Source: Bacillota bacterium | Lineage (GTDB): Bacteria; Bacillota; TC1 | Assembly: GCA_024635925.1 (NCBI GenBank) | Contig: JAGXHY010000022.1 | Location: 1-64,000, forward strand | DNA length: 64,000 nt | Direction: 5' to 3' | Shown: one piece after another, positions 46,062 through 54,432 of the stretch | How the letters are laid out: every line of letters begins with the position of its first letter | How positions within the stretch are numbered: the first letter of the stretch is position 1 | Translations under genes and position numbers: made by a program | The notes under the pieces: model-generated | Told to the model about the DNA's origin: nothing | What the model saw: only the letters and a program-made list of their open reading frames with translations | Database searches by the model: none

Positions 46062-46820
46062 TTAATAAATAGCATAAAAAGCAATAATAAAACTAATCGT
46101 TGAAATCAAATTACATAAGCAATGAAATACAATTGATATGAATATATTTTTCTTTTTCCAAGCTATATAAGCAGCTGGAAGAAAGATAGCAATTCGAAAC
46201 AAATTATTGAAGGGAAGCCAAAAATGATAGAGTGAAAATAGCACTGTAATAATGACAGGTGCAAATCTCCCAAATCTACTAATTTTTGAAGTAAGATACC
46301 CTCTAAAAAATAACTCTTCAACAATTGGTCCAATAAAAACATTAAGTATAAAATAAGCGACAATCGTTATCAACAAGATATTATTTGAATATGTCTTAAG
46401 ATATTCCAAGTTGTTCCAATTAAAATATTCTGGTAATATATTAGATAACTTATCTGCAAAGGGTGCAGTCAATATATTTTCTAATGGAACTACGATTACA
46501 GACATAAGCCCAGCAAATCCAAATAATAAAAGACTGTAAATAAGAATTTTCCACCAACTCATTTTTTCATAATTGGCAAATGCACTTTTTAAAGAATAAC
46601 TTCCATGTTTCTTTTTACTTGCATTAAGGACCACAAACAACTCTATAGGAAATAGAATTAGAAGGGCCAAAAGAAAAAATAACAAAATCGATGGTATAGT
46701 GTTTTGTAATAGTCCTAATACAATATAAGAGATAGTTAATATTGAAGTAGGGATAAATACTAGCCCAAATAATTTTGTTAAACTAATATTTTCTGGTATC
46801 TTCAAAATTGATTTTTTCAT
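46062..46820 (-). CDS. CPBP-family intramembrane metalloprotease
   Basis: Six to seven helices carry the CPBP motifs: FIGPIVEELFFRGYLTSKI (EExxxR), then ITVLFSLYHFWLPFNNLF and IAIVFHCLCNL-like histidine motif (SIVFHCLCNLISTI). Such proteases cleave within membranes; some process prenylated or peptide signals. The start is the ATG six bases after GAGG. It heads the hydrolase operon. Confidence 0.87.
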   Translation of the reverse strand: MKKSILKIPENISLTKLFGLVFIPTSILTISYIVLGLLQNTIPSILLFFLLALLILFPIELFVVLNASKKKHGSYSLKSAFANYEKMSWWKILIYSLLLFGFAGLMSVIVVPLENILTAPFADKLSNILPEYFNWNNLEYLKTYSNNILLITIVAYFILNVFIGPIVEELFFRGYLTSKISRFGRFAPVIITVLFSLYHFWLPFNNLFRIAIFLPAAYIAWKKKNIFISIVFHCLCNLISTISFIIAFYAIY

Positions 46821-46883
46821 AATTAGCCTCATTCTTTATTATAAATTCTCTCTTTTTCATGAAACACAAAATAAGTAATTCAT

Positions 46884-47030
46884 CTATTTTTCAACAACCC
46901 TTTTAAAATAATGCCAGCACCAATTAACTGCAACAATTTCCCAACCATCACGACCATATTCATTTAGTTTTCTAGTAGTGCTTTCTCCTAATCCACAAAT
47001 AAAAATACATTTATACTCATATAATTTCAT
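46884..47030 (-). CDS. 48-residue DUF4177-like protein
   Basis: A short reading frame begins with ATG nine bases after AAGGAGGG and encodes MKLYEYKCIFICGLGESTTR, then KLNEYGRDGWEIVAVN and WCWHYFKRVVEK. The pattern YEYK..LNEYGxxGWE(I/L)VAV..W..YFKR is that of DUF4177. The strong ribosome site and complete frame support a real gene although it is very short. Function is unknown. Confidence 0.72.
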   Translation of the reverse strand: MKLYEYKCIFICGLGESTTRKLNEYGRDGWEIVAVNWCWHYFKRVVEK

Positions 47031-47087
47031 TTCTATCATCCCTCCTTCATTAGTTAAATATAGATCTTCATTTTTTAATAAGTTATA

Positions 47088-47630
47088 CTATATTATTCTT
47101 CTTGGCAATCTTTTCACCTCAAAGACTAATAGCATACTAAATATAACTACTACTAATACCATGATTCCTGCTACCATGTAAGGTGGAAAATTAATACCTA
47201 TAAATAAAGCAGTAATTGGTATAATAACAGACATAACCATATAACTTTTTGATTGGTATAACCAACTATATGGTAGTAAGTGGGAACCGAAAATCATAGC
47301 TATTATCATCACCATTTTTTCTGGTACTGTTGGATAAATCCACATTGCAATTAGTAAATATAACATTTGATTAAATGAAAACAATAATCCCAAATTAGTT
47401 AGTGGATTACCTTTGTTTGTAAAGTCCACTTTTATCATTTTGGAAATCATATAAGCCAAGGGCACTAGTGGGGCAGTAAAGCAAAACGTAAGAAAGTTTT
47501 TTGAAAGTATAGGTAGTGATGTGAAATGAATACCCGTTACAATTGACCATATTATAATAGATGCAAGTATAAAGTGTAGCCCTTTTTTTTGTTTTACAGA
47601 ACAATCTAAACGCATTTCTTCTAAATTCAT
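47088..47630 (-). CDS. Membrane protein (DUF7010-like)
   Basis: The protein is 180 residues with about six helices. It opens MNLEEMRLDCSVKQKKGLHF before ILASIIIWSIVTGIHF, a beginning seen in a small Firmicutes membrane family (DUF7010-like). It ends 57 bases before the DUF4177-like gene on the same strand. No function is known. Confidence 0.65.
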   Translation of the reverse strand: MNLEEMRLDCSVKQKKGLHFILASIIIWSIVTGIHFTSLPILSKNFLTFCFTAPLVPLAYMISKMIKVDFTNKGNPLTNLGLLFSFNQMLYLLIAMWIYPTVPEKMVMIIAMIFGSHLLPYSWLYQSKSYMVMSVIIPITALFIGINFPPYMVAGIMVLVVVIFSMLLVFEVKRLPRRII

Positions 47631-47826
47631 TATTCATTCTCCTTTTTACTTAAATCAATAAAGTTAGTATCTGAAATCAAAATATATAAATGCTAAAATG
47701 TAATATATTTTTAATATTTATAATATTATACCATACTATTATAAATACATGTTATCAAACCTTATGAAAATATATACGATTGAGAACTTTTACATAAAAT
47801 AAATAATCATAATTTTTTTGTCAGAG

Positions 47827-48783
47827 TTAATTATTCAATTCTGATAAAAATTCATCTGTAATTTCTGATATTCTATTAACCTTGTTGAGGTATATAAAAT
47901 GCGTTCCCTCTAGAATCTCATATTTTGTCTGATCACCAATGCGGGCAAGGTGCTGTTTTTGATATTCTTGGGGGGTTATCTTGATTTGGCTATTTTTTGT
48001 TTCATATGTTTGCTTGGAAATTATCTTGAAGAAAGGGACATTCTCCGGATACTTCAACTTGTTAACATCCTTGATATAGTCGGTAGTACTTGCAATCTGT
48101 TCTAAAGTATTATCATTCATAGAAAATCCAGCGTAATAAATCAGGTCACTAATTTCTTTTTTTGTATAGCCAATAGAAATCAACTTGTCTTTATTGGTGG
48201 CTATAGGAGCTAGAATAGAAGATAATCCTATAGCTTGTTGAATCTTAACTAAACCAAGTAATGACTTAACAAAATCGGGCATATCATCTCCTATATAAGC
48301 AGTAGAGCTTCCATCAAGAGATATAATAGCTTTCACTTCATCAGGATATTTTGAAGCATAGTATTCACTGTATACGCTCGATATAGAGTGGGCCATTAAA
48401 ATATAAGGATAATCAACCCCTGCTCTTTTTAGTGCTGTACGAATTTCTTCCACATAGTTTTTTGAAGTTCTTGCTCTCTTGGTTTGACTACTAAACCCAA
48501 CACCGAAATACTCTATGCAGACTACTGTATATTTTTCACTTAGACTGCGCATAAGTGGACCAAAATCTGCTGATGGTAGCCCAATACCCATCCCAGGAAG
48601 TAAAATGATTGTTTCTTTGCCACTTCCCATTTTGTAGACATGCATTTTCCCATCATAGACCTCAATCATTTGACCGTATGGTTCTATACTTTCCTTTTTT
48701 TTCTCAAAATATGTTGCGTGTAAAATAGTACCGATCAGTATAAATACAGTAATCAACCCGAGAATAATACCAAATATCATCAT
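47827..48783 (-). CDS. Alpha/beta hydrolase with N-terminal membrane anchor
   Basis: A single N-terminal helix is followed by an alpha/beta hydrolase with IILLPGMGIGLPSADFGPLM, nucleophile elbow LMAHSISSVYSEYY and C-terminal histidine in EILEGTHFIYLNK. The elbow AHSIS lacks the usual glycine after the serine position. The gene follows its likely regulator by 60 bases and probably shares its promoter. Confidence 0.82.
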   Translation of the reverse strand: MMIFGIILGLITVFILIGTILHATYFEKKKESIEPYGQMIEVYDGKMHVYKMGSGKETIILLPGMGIGLPSADFGPLMRSLSEKYTVVCIEYFGVGFSSQTKRARTSKNYVEEIRTALKRAGVDYPYILMAHSISSVYSEYYASKYPDEVKAIISLDGSSTAYIGDDMPDFVKSLLGLVKIQQAIGLSSILAPIATNKDKLISIGYTKKEISDLIYYAGFSMNDNTLEQIASTTDYIKDVNKLKYPENVPFFKIISKQTYETKNSQIKITPQEYQKQHLARIGDQTKYEILEGTHFIYLNKVNRISEITDEFLSELNN

Positions 48784-48843
48784 GATTTTCTCCCTCTCTT
48801 ATCTTTTTTTAAATTTTTGTATTGTCATTTGATTTCATATACT

Positions 48844-49353
48844 TTACTTCTCCTCAGGTGCAGATATGATTGAAATATCTCTGGCCTTTCTCCCCTTTGA
48901 AAACTCAAAATTATACTTTTTAAATAGATCACCTAACTCCGATAAAAACTGATCAAACTCATCATCTGTCATCATAAGTATCGTGTTGTTAAAAAATATT
49001 TTATCTTTTCCAGTATTGGCATTTATATCTTTAAAATAGTTATGAAACAACACATATTTTTTCATCAAAAAAGTAAACGCATTTTGTGAAGCATTTTCTA
49101 ACGTGTTGTTCTTCATTATTTCTCCAGTATTTATAGCTAGTGTTCTTTCAAGACTTCCTCTTATTTTTTGTTCTGAAATGACTGACAGAATATCGCTGTC
49201 CAACAAAATTTTAATATGCCGGTACAGAGTAGTTCGAGGAACATCACTTATTTTTTCGGAAATTTCTGTTGCGGTCATAGTTTGTTTTACAGCAAGCGTC
49301 TGTATAATTCTCATACGCACTGGATTCAGCATAATATCGTTAATATTTTTCAT
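48844..49353 (-). CDS. ArsR-like winged-helix regulator
   Basis: A winged helix covers residues 1-75 (MLNPVRMRIIQTLAVKQTMT, ATEISEKISDVPRTTLYRHI, KILLDSDILSVISEQ). The C-terminal ~90 residues form an effector or dimer domain of unknown ligand. It lies upstream of, and in line with, the hydrolase gene. Its 5' UTR is occupied by a 9-bp G-rich tandem repeat that ends at the ribosome site GGAGG. Confidence 0.85.
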   Translation of the reverse strand: MKNINDIMLNPVRMRIIQTLAVKQTMTATEISEKISDVPRTTLYRHIKILLDSDILSVISEQKIRGSLERTLAINTGEIMKNNTLENASQNAFTFLMKKYVLFHNYFKDINANTGKDKIFFNNTILMMTDDEFDQFLSELGDLFKKYNFEFSKGRKARDISIISAPEEK

Positions 49354-49361
49354 AGTGTACC

Positions 49362-49451
49362 TCCACTTATCCCACTTATCCCACTTATCCCACTTATCCC
49401 ACTTATCCCACTTATCCCACTTATCCCACTTATCCCACTTATCCCACTTAT
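49362..49451 (-). repeat. 9-bp G-rich minisatellite in the regulator's 5' UTR
   Basis: Nine perfect head-to-tail copies and one copy with a single change form a 90-bp array (plus-strand unit CCCACTTAT). On the coding strand this gives ten evenly spaced G-runs (GGGATAAGT repeated), enough for G-quadruplex formation in DNA or mRNA. The last, altered copy blends into the ribosome site of the regulator gene. The repeat number can be expected to vary by slippage. Confidence 0.9.
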
Positions 49452-49452
49452 T

Positions 49453-49481
49453 ATATTAATTCAATAATTGGTATAAGTCAA
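49453..49481 (-). promoter_or_regulatory. Probable promoter of the winged-helix regulator
   Basis: TTGACT (49476-49481) is followed after 17 bases by TAATAT (49453-49458), with an overlapping TATAAT three bases further. Transcription would start at the edge of the G-rich array and so include it in the mRNA. Confidence 0.55.
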
Positions 49482-49599
49482 GTTAAAAATTATTTTATTT
49501 GTTATCAAAATTTTCCTACTTAAAAAAGTCCCTCGCTAAACTGAGATGACCTGTTAATACTAATATTTATAAAATCTCCTAGTTCATTCCCTTTAACAT

Positions 49600-49633
49600 T
49601 AAAACACCCCTAAAGTTATCAACTTTAGGGGTG
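49600..49633 (-). terminator. Intrinsic terminator of the BMP lipoprotein gene
   Basis: Perfect 13-base arms (CACCCCTAAAGTT / AACTTTAGGGGTG) with a 3-base loop and TTTT on the minus strand. Confidence 0.85.
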
Positions 49634-49682
49634 CAATTCAATATCTCACTTATGGTATAGATATTACATAAAATATTGTTTT

Positions 49683-50747
49683 TTATTTCTTAAGGCTTTC
49701 TTTAAAACTTTGTTCCACAAATTCTCCTGTTTCAGGATAGAATTCTTTACCTTCATAAGTCTTGTTTATAGTAATTTCACCACTCTCAAGCTTCTTAGCA
49801 AGTTCCTCTATCTTTGCTTTAATATCTGCTGAAACATCATCAGCAATAGCAAGTTTAACAACATCAGGACTTTCCAAACCTATGCTAGTCACTTTATTAG
49901 CTTCCCATGTTCCATCTGTAAAATCTTTTACAGCATTAAATATTGCTACACTTGCGTCTGATACTGCAGATCCTATGAAACTTGGATCTTTCTTTGTCCA
50001 GTCAGATACGTTCCCTATATGTCTAACATCACCATTAGTGTCTTTAATTACTTCAACAACACCTGCTCTACCTGAGTTTAACATTGTATAAATAACATCA
50101 GCACCCTTTTTGATTTCTGCTTCTGCAGCTTTGGCATTAATAGCCGTGTCATCTAAGTTTCCAGTAAACCATGATAAGAAAGTAGCATTAGGATTCACAT
50201 ATTTCAAACCATCATAAAATGCTGCCCTTCCAATTAGTCCAGGTTTTGGCCAAGCACCTGAGATGTGTCCTACTATATTACTTTTTGTAGTTAAGCCCGC
50301 CAAGGCACCAGCCAACCATGCTGATTCTTCTTGTAGCACTACATAACTTGAAAGATTTTCACCTTTAACATTTCCTTGAATTACCACAAATTTGATTTCC
50401 GGGAATTCTTTGGCTACTGTCTCAGCAGGAATATTATTTTGACCCCCATGACCTATAATCATATCTGGTCCTTTTTCAGCTAAATCTCTCATTGCTTCTG
50501 TAAGTACTTCTGCATCAGAAGTTGCTGAAACATTGGATACATAGTCTACATCAACATTAAGTTCAGATTTGACCTTCTCATATCCCCTATAAGCCGCTTC
50601 CATAAAGCCACCATCAGTATGTTTACCTGGTATCAATATTGATACCTTTAGTTTTTCTTCCTTTGCTTGATTACCATTATCACAACCTACCAAGGCCACT
50701 ATGCTAAATATAGCGATAACCAATAATAATAAAATCCTTTTCTTCAT
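49683..50747 (-). CDS. BMP/PnrA-family substrate-binding lipoprotein
   Basis: A lipobox at VALVGC and the BMP domain are visible: VSILIPGKHTDGGFMEAAYR, DMIIGHGGQNN, LAGALAGLTTKSNIVGHISG and GADVIYTMLNSGRAGV. Family members bind nucleosides for ABC import. No ATPase or permease gene is adjacent. A two-component system lies just upstream on the same strand, so this lipoprotein may be its regulated target or sensory partner. Confidence 0.9.
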   Translation of the reverse strand: MKKRILLLLVIAIFSIVALVGCDNGNQAKEEKLKVSILIPGKHTDGGFMEAAYRGYEKVKSELNVDVDYVSNVSATSDAEVLTEAMRDLAEKGPDMIIGHGGQNNIPAETVAKEFPEIKFVVIQGNVKGENLSSYVVLQEESAWLAGALAGLTTKSNIVGHISGAWPKPGLIGRAAFYDGLKYVNPNATFLSWFTGNLDDTAINAKAAEAEIKKGADVIYTMLNSGRAGVVEVIKDTNGDVRHIGNVSDWTKKDPSFIGSAVSDASVAIFNAVKDFTDGTWEANKVTSIGLESPDVVKLAIADDVSADIKAKIEELAKKLESGEITINKTYEGKEFYPETGEFVEQSFKESLKK

Positions 50748-50859
50748 TGTTAAACCTCCTTTAACATTTCAAATCTTTTATAGCTAAATCATACATAATA
50801 AAACAACTATAAAAAATGAAATATTTAAGGAATTATACCCTACAAATTACGGAATTTTA

Positions 50860-51879
50860 TTATTTACTATTTTTCATTCTATAATTATGAGGAGTAACAC
50901 CCATTATTTTCTTGAAGATTTTGGTAAAATACTCTATATTATTAAATCCAAGACTAAAAGCTATTTCATTCAATTTTAAATCTGACTCTAAAAGAAGAAC
51001 TACTGCTCTATAGACTTTTGCCTTGTTGAAAAACTCACCAATGGATTCACCTGTTTCTTGCTTAAATAATTCACCTAGATAGTTTTTTGATAAGTAGAGT
51101 TTTTCTGCTAGATCATTCATTGATACCCCTTCTTCTATATTTTCAAGTAAATATCTAGCTACATTATTAATATACTGATTTTTGCTATTAACTGCAGAGA
51201 AATTATTAAGTTGTTCAATAACATAAATTAACCAAAGATCTAATTTATATTTATTTTTTTCTCCAAGGAACTTTTTCAACCAAGAGTGTTCTTCATTAAC
51301 CATTTTCTTTATATCATCTTCTACTTTTTCTAAGAGAGTAGTAATCTTCCCCTGATTATCACTGTTACTTAATTTTATACTCTCTTCAATGGCGATTATT
51401 TCCTCAATCCCCTTATTGTCTCCCATACTAATTTTTTTACTAGCATCTATTACATAAGTTTGAGGATAAAAGAAAGTAAGTTGAGCTTGCCTATATTCCA
51501 GTATTTTATGTGCTTTCATTAAGGCATTTTTTAATGCTTCCTTTTCCACCGGTTTAACTAGATAATCAAAAACTCCATATTTAATTCCTTCCTTGGCAAA
51601 GGAGAATTCTGCATAGTCAGTTAATAATATAGTGATAGTATCAGGTGAGATAACCTTTAGCTCCTTTATTAACTCAATACCATCAATTATCGGCATTCTA
51701 ATATCTGAAATAACTATGTCGAAAGTTTCTTCTTCAAATAATTTCAAAGCTTCTTCTCCATCTTTAGCTTCTGCTTTAATAATAAAACCTGAACTTTCAC
51801 CCCAAAAAGGGAAACGTTTTATCATCTTTCTTATTGCTTCCATATCATCGACAATTAATACGCTATATGTCATCTTCAT
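50860..51879 (-). CDS. AraC-type response regulator (YesN-like)
   Basis: The receiver domain has D11-D12, phosphoacceptor D59 (VISDIRMP) and the conserved lysine in DYLVKPVEK. A middle linker of about 100 residues leads to a C-terminal AraC double HTH (VSMNDLAEKLYLSKNYLGEL, then NEIAFSLGFNNIEYFTKIFK). It overlaps the histidine kinase gene by 17 bases and is its cognate partner. An ATG two codons later is an alternative start. Confidence 0.93.
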   Translation of the reverse strand: MKMTYSVLIVDDMEAIRKMIKRFPFWGESSGFIIKAEAKDGEEALKLFEEETFDIVISDIRMPIIDGIELIKELKVISPDTITILLTDYAEFSFAKEGIKYGVFDYLVKPVEKEALKNALMKAHKILEYRQAQLTFFYPQTYVIDASKKISMGDNKGIEEIIAIEESIKLSNSDNQGKITTLLEKVEDDIKKMVNEEHSWLKKFLGEKNKYKLDLWLIYVIEQLNNFSAVNSKNQYINNVARYLLENIEEGVSMNDLAEKLYLSKNYLGELFKQETGESIGEFFNKAKVYRAVVLLLESDLKLNEIAFSLGFNNIEYFTKIFKKIMGVTPHNYRMKNSK

Positions 51880-53515
51880 TTAGCCCCTTATTATAAGCAA
51901 CAGTATTATTGGTTTTTGGAAATATAAGTTCTACTTTCGTCCATTTACCTTTATTGCTTGTTATATTGATTCTTCCATTATGTTTATTTATTATTTTTTT
52001 TGCTAGGGTAAGACCTATTCCTGTACCTTCATAATCTTCATTGTTATGTAGCCTTTGAAATATATTGAATATCTTATCCTTGTGTTTTATGTCAAAACCA
52101 ATCCCATTGTCTTTTATAGAAATAATGTTTTCTTTTTCATACACACTAATTTCTATGTTGATTTCTCCAACTTCACGATTTCTAGTATATTTGATGGCAT
52201 TGGATATAATATTGCTTATTGCATCCTTTATGAGTATTTTATCACCAAGTATAGTTAATCTTTCTCCTATAAGTTTAAATTCTAATTTTCTGGCTGGATT
52301 AGCAATTTTATACTGTATAATAAGCTCTTCTATGATTTCAAATATATCTATACTTTCAATTTCTATTTCTTTATTGCTTAGCTTGGAATATTCCAATATT
52401 TTATCAATAAGTTTAATCATTCCAGAGCAATGATTCTTGATATTCTCTATCATCTCTTTGCTTTTTGAATCGATTTTAGGGTTATCCTCGAGTAACATAA
52501 TACTATAGGCATCTATAGCTCTTATTGGTGATTTTAAATCATGTGATACCCCAAAGGAAAATTCATTCATTTCTTTAATTGCTTGTTTTAAAGCACTTGT
52601 CCGTTCATCAACTTTGCTTTCTAATTCTTCATTCATCTTATTTATTTTTTCGATAACTTGAAGATATTGTCTATTTCTTTTTTCTAAAATTATACTAGAT
52701 TCTTGATTTTTTTGAAGATATCTAACTGTAATTCCAGCCATAACAATAAATAATAAAAGTGAAAGACTTAAAGTTAAGATTGTACTCTCATCTATGTTTT
52801 TTATCCAGGTCCAAACATCTATATTATTAATAAACAAGTTGTTAAACGATATAATAAGAAAGGTGAATATCATGCCAAATGCCACTATACCAAGTAATAC
52901 AGGAGTATTATACTTTGCTCCTCTATAAATTTTTAACTTAAATAATTTTCTTATGAAAGGCATAAGTAATATGGATTCACAAATCGCTATTAGTATACTA
53001 TCTACAATGATACCCTTTATAGCAAAGATCATTATTATATCCAAACCTAAATTTTCCATTACATTATTATACCAAAAAGGAATATCCAACTTAAGTAGAG
53101 GTTGAAATAAAAGTAAATATAATAATAATTTAATTACTATATAAATCAATTGTAGTATATAAATATTATTCCAAATTGTTCTATTTTTTTTCCTGGATAA
53201 GGAACCCCACCCATGTAGACCAATCCAGATGAATAAGGTAATTGATGGTACCAATGAGGCCCATCCATTATATGGACCTAATATAAAAGGATATAGGAAT
53301 ACTAGGCCCATGCTTATACTAAGAAAACCATATTTCCAACCCCAAGATAATGCTATCAGCATCGGTAAAATTAGACTTAGTGCGAAATTTATAGATGTTC
53401 CACTAAATTCTATTCTGATTGAATAAAATATCCCAATAAATGAAATTATTCCTAGTATGAATGAAACAATTATCTTATATAGTCTCAAGTTATCTAATTT
53501 TCTATTCAATATCAT
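51863..53515 (-). CDS. Multi-pass membrane histidine kinase
   Basis: About eight helices fill the first 260 residues. A coiled coil follows, then HisKA with FSFGVSHDLKSPIRAID (phosphoacceptor H) and the HATPase boxes: N in NIISNAIKYT, G1 IKDNGIGFD and G2 GTGIGLTLAKKI. No extracellular sensor loop is large, so the signal may come through the membrane domain. The likely start is the ATG six bases after AAGGTGG, with an earlier frame start that lacks a site. It is coupled to the response regulator. Confidence 0.92.
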   Translation of the reverse strand: MILNRKLDNLRLYKIIVSFILGIISFIGIFYSIRIEFSGTSINFALSLILPMLIALSWGWKYGFLSISMGLVFLYPFILGPYNGWASLVPSITLFIWIGLHGWGSLSRKKNRTIWNNIYILQLIYIVIKLLLYLLLFQPLLKLDIPFWYNNVMENLGLDIIMIFAIKGIIVDSILIAICESILLMPFIRKLFKLKIYRGAKYNTPVLLGIVAFGMIFTFLIISFNNLFINNIDVWTWIKNIDESTILTLSLSLLLFIVMAGITVRYLQKNQESSIILEKRNRQYLQVIEKINKMNEELESKVDERTSALKQAIKEMNEFSFGVSHDLKSPIRAIDAYSIMLLEDNPKIDSKSKEMIENIKNHCSGMIKLIDKILEYSKLSNKEIEIESIDIFEIIEELIIQYKIANPARKLEFKLIGERLTILGDKILIKDAISNIISNAIKYTRNREVGEINIEISVYEKENIISIKDNGIGFDIKHKDKIFNIFQRLHNNEDYEGTGIGLTLAKKIINKHNGRINITSNKGKWTKVELIFPKTNNTVAYNKGLNEDDI

Positions 53516-53751
53516 ATCCAACCACCTTAAATCATACTTATCATAAATTGATTTTAACATAAAAATTCTATTATTAACAAATAATAGAATAGAAACTCAT
53601 ATTAAGTAATCAAATAAAAAACATAAGGTAATAAACATACAAAAAATTGATATGCATTACAAATATGACTGATGATTCTTTGCTTAAAATCCTGAATATT
53701 CAACTATGAATATGTTTAGAAATTCTAACTAATCCAATTGTTAATCTTCTT

Positions 53752-54432
53752 TTAACTAAGTGCTTCTTCAACTTTTCCCATTTTCACTAGAGAACCTTCT
53801 TTTAAAACTGCCACTCTGTCAGCCAGTGCTCTTACATCCTCACGATCATGAGTTACAAAAATTGTAGTTACTTGAGCCTTCAATAAAATATCTTTCAACT
53901 CGCTCCGAATCTTTACTTGAAGATCCGAATCAAGATTACTAAAAGGTTCATCTAGAAGTAAACAACCTGGTGCTGGAGCCAAAGCTCTAGCCAGTGCTAC
54001 CCTTTGCTGTTGTCCACCACTTAGTTCATAAGGATACTTATTTGCATAAGGCTCTAAGTTAACTAATTCAAGCATTTCCTTAACTCTTTTTTTCTTCTCA
54101 CCAATACTCATTTTACTTAGACCAAAAGCTATATTCTTTTCTACCTTCATATTCGGAAAAAGAGCATAATCTTGAAAGACCATCCCCACACCTCTTTTTT
54201 CAGGTAGAACAAAACTATTAGGACCTAACACTCTATTCTTCCCGATTTCTATTACACCAGAACCTTTATGTTCCAACCCAGCAATAAGACGAAGCAAAGT
54301 ACTCTTTCCACTTCCACTTTCACCAAATATCGAAACAATCTCACCCTCTTCTATCTCAATATTTATATCTTTTAAAGCTGGTTTTTTATTACCAGGATAA
54401 TAAAAAGTTAGTTTCTCAATTTTTATGTTCAT
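53752..54432 (-). CDS. Ferric-iron ABC transporter ATPase (FbpC-like)
   Basis: Walker A GESGSGKST, signature LSGGQQQRVALARAL and Walker B CLLLDEPFSNLD are complete. At 226 residues it lacks the C-terminal regulatory domain found in larger FbpC/PotA ATPases. It overlaps the permease gene by 17 bases and completes a three-gene binding protein-permease-ATPase set. Confidence 0.88.
   Translation of the reverse strand: MNIKIEKLTFYYPGNKKPALKDINIEIEEGEIVSIFGESGSGKSTLLRLIAGLEHKGSGVIEIGKNRVLGPNSFVLPEKRGVGMVFQDYALFPNMKVEKNIAFGLSKMSIGEKKKRVKEMLELVNLEPYANKYPYELSGGQQQRVALARALAPAPGCLLLDEPFSNLDSDLQVKIRSELKDILLKAQVTTIFVTHDREDVRALADRVAVLKEGSLVKMGKVEEALS

Noticed and set aside
49216-49467. Plus-strand frames encoding repeated His-Leu-Ser or Ile-Pro-Leu across the 9-bp array
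   Set aside because: They are translations of the minisatellite and of antisense sequence, with no ribosome site or domain.
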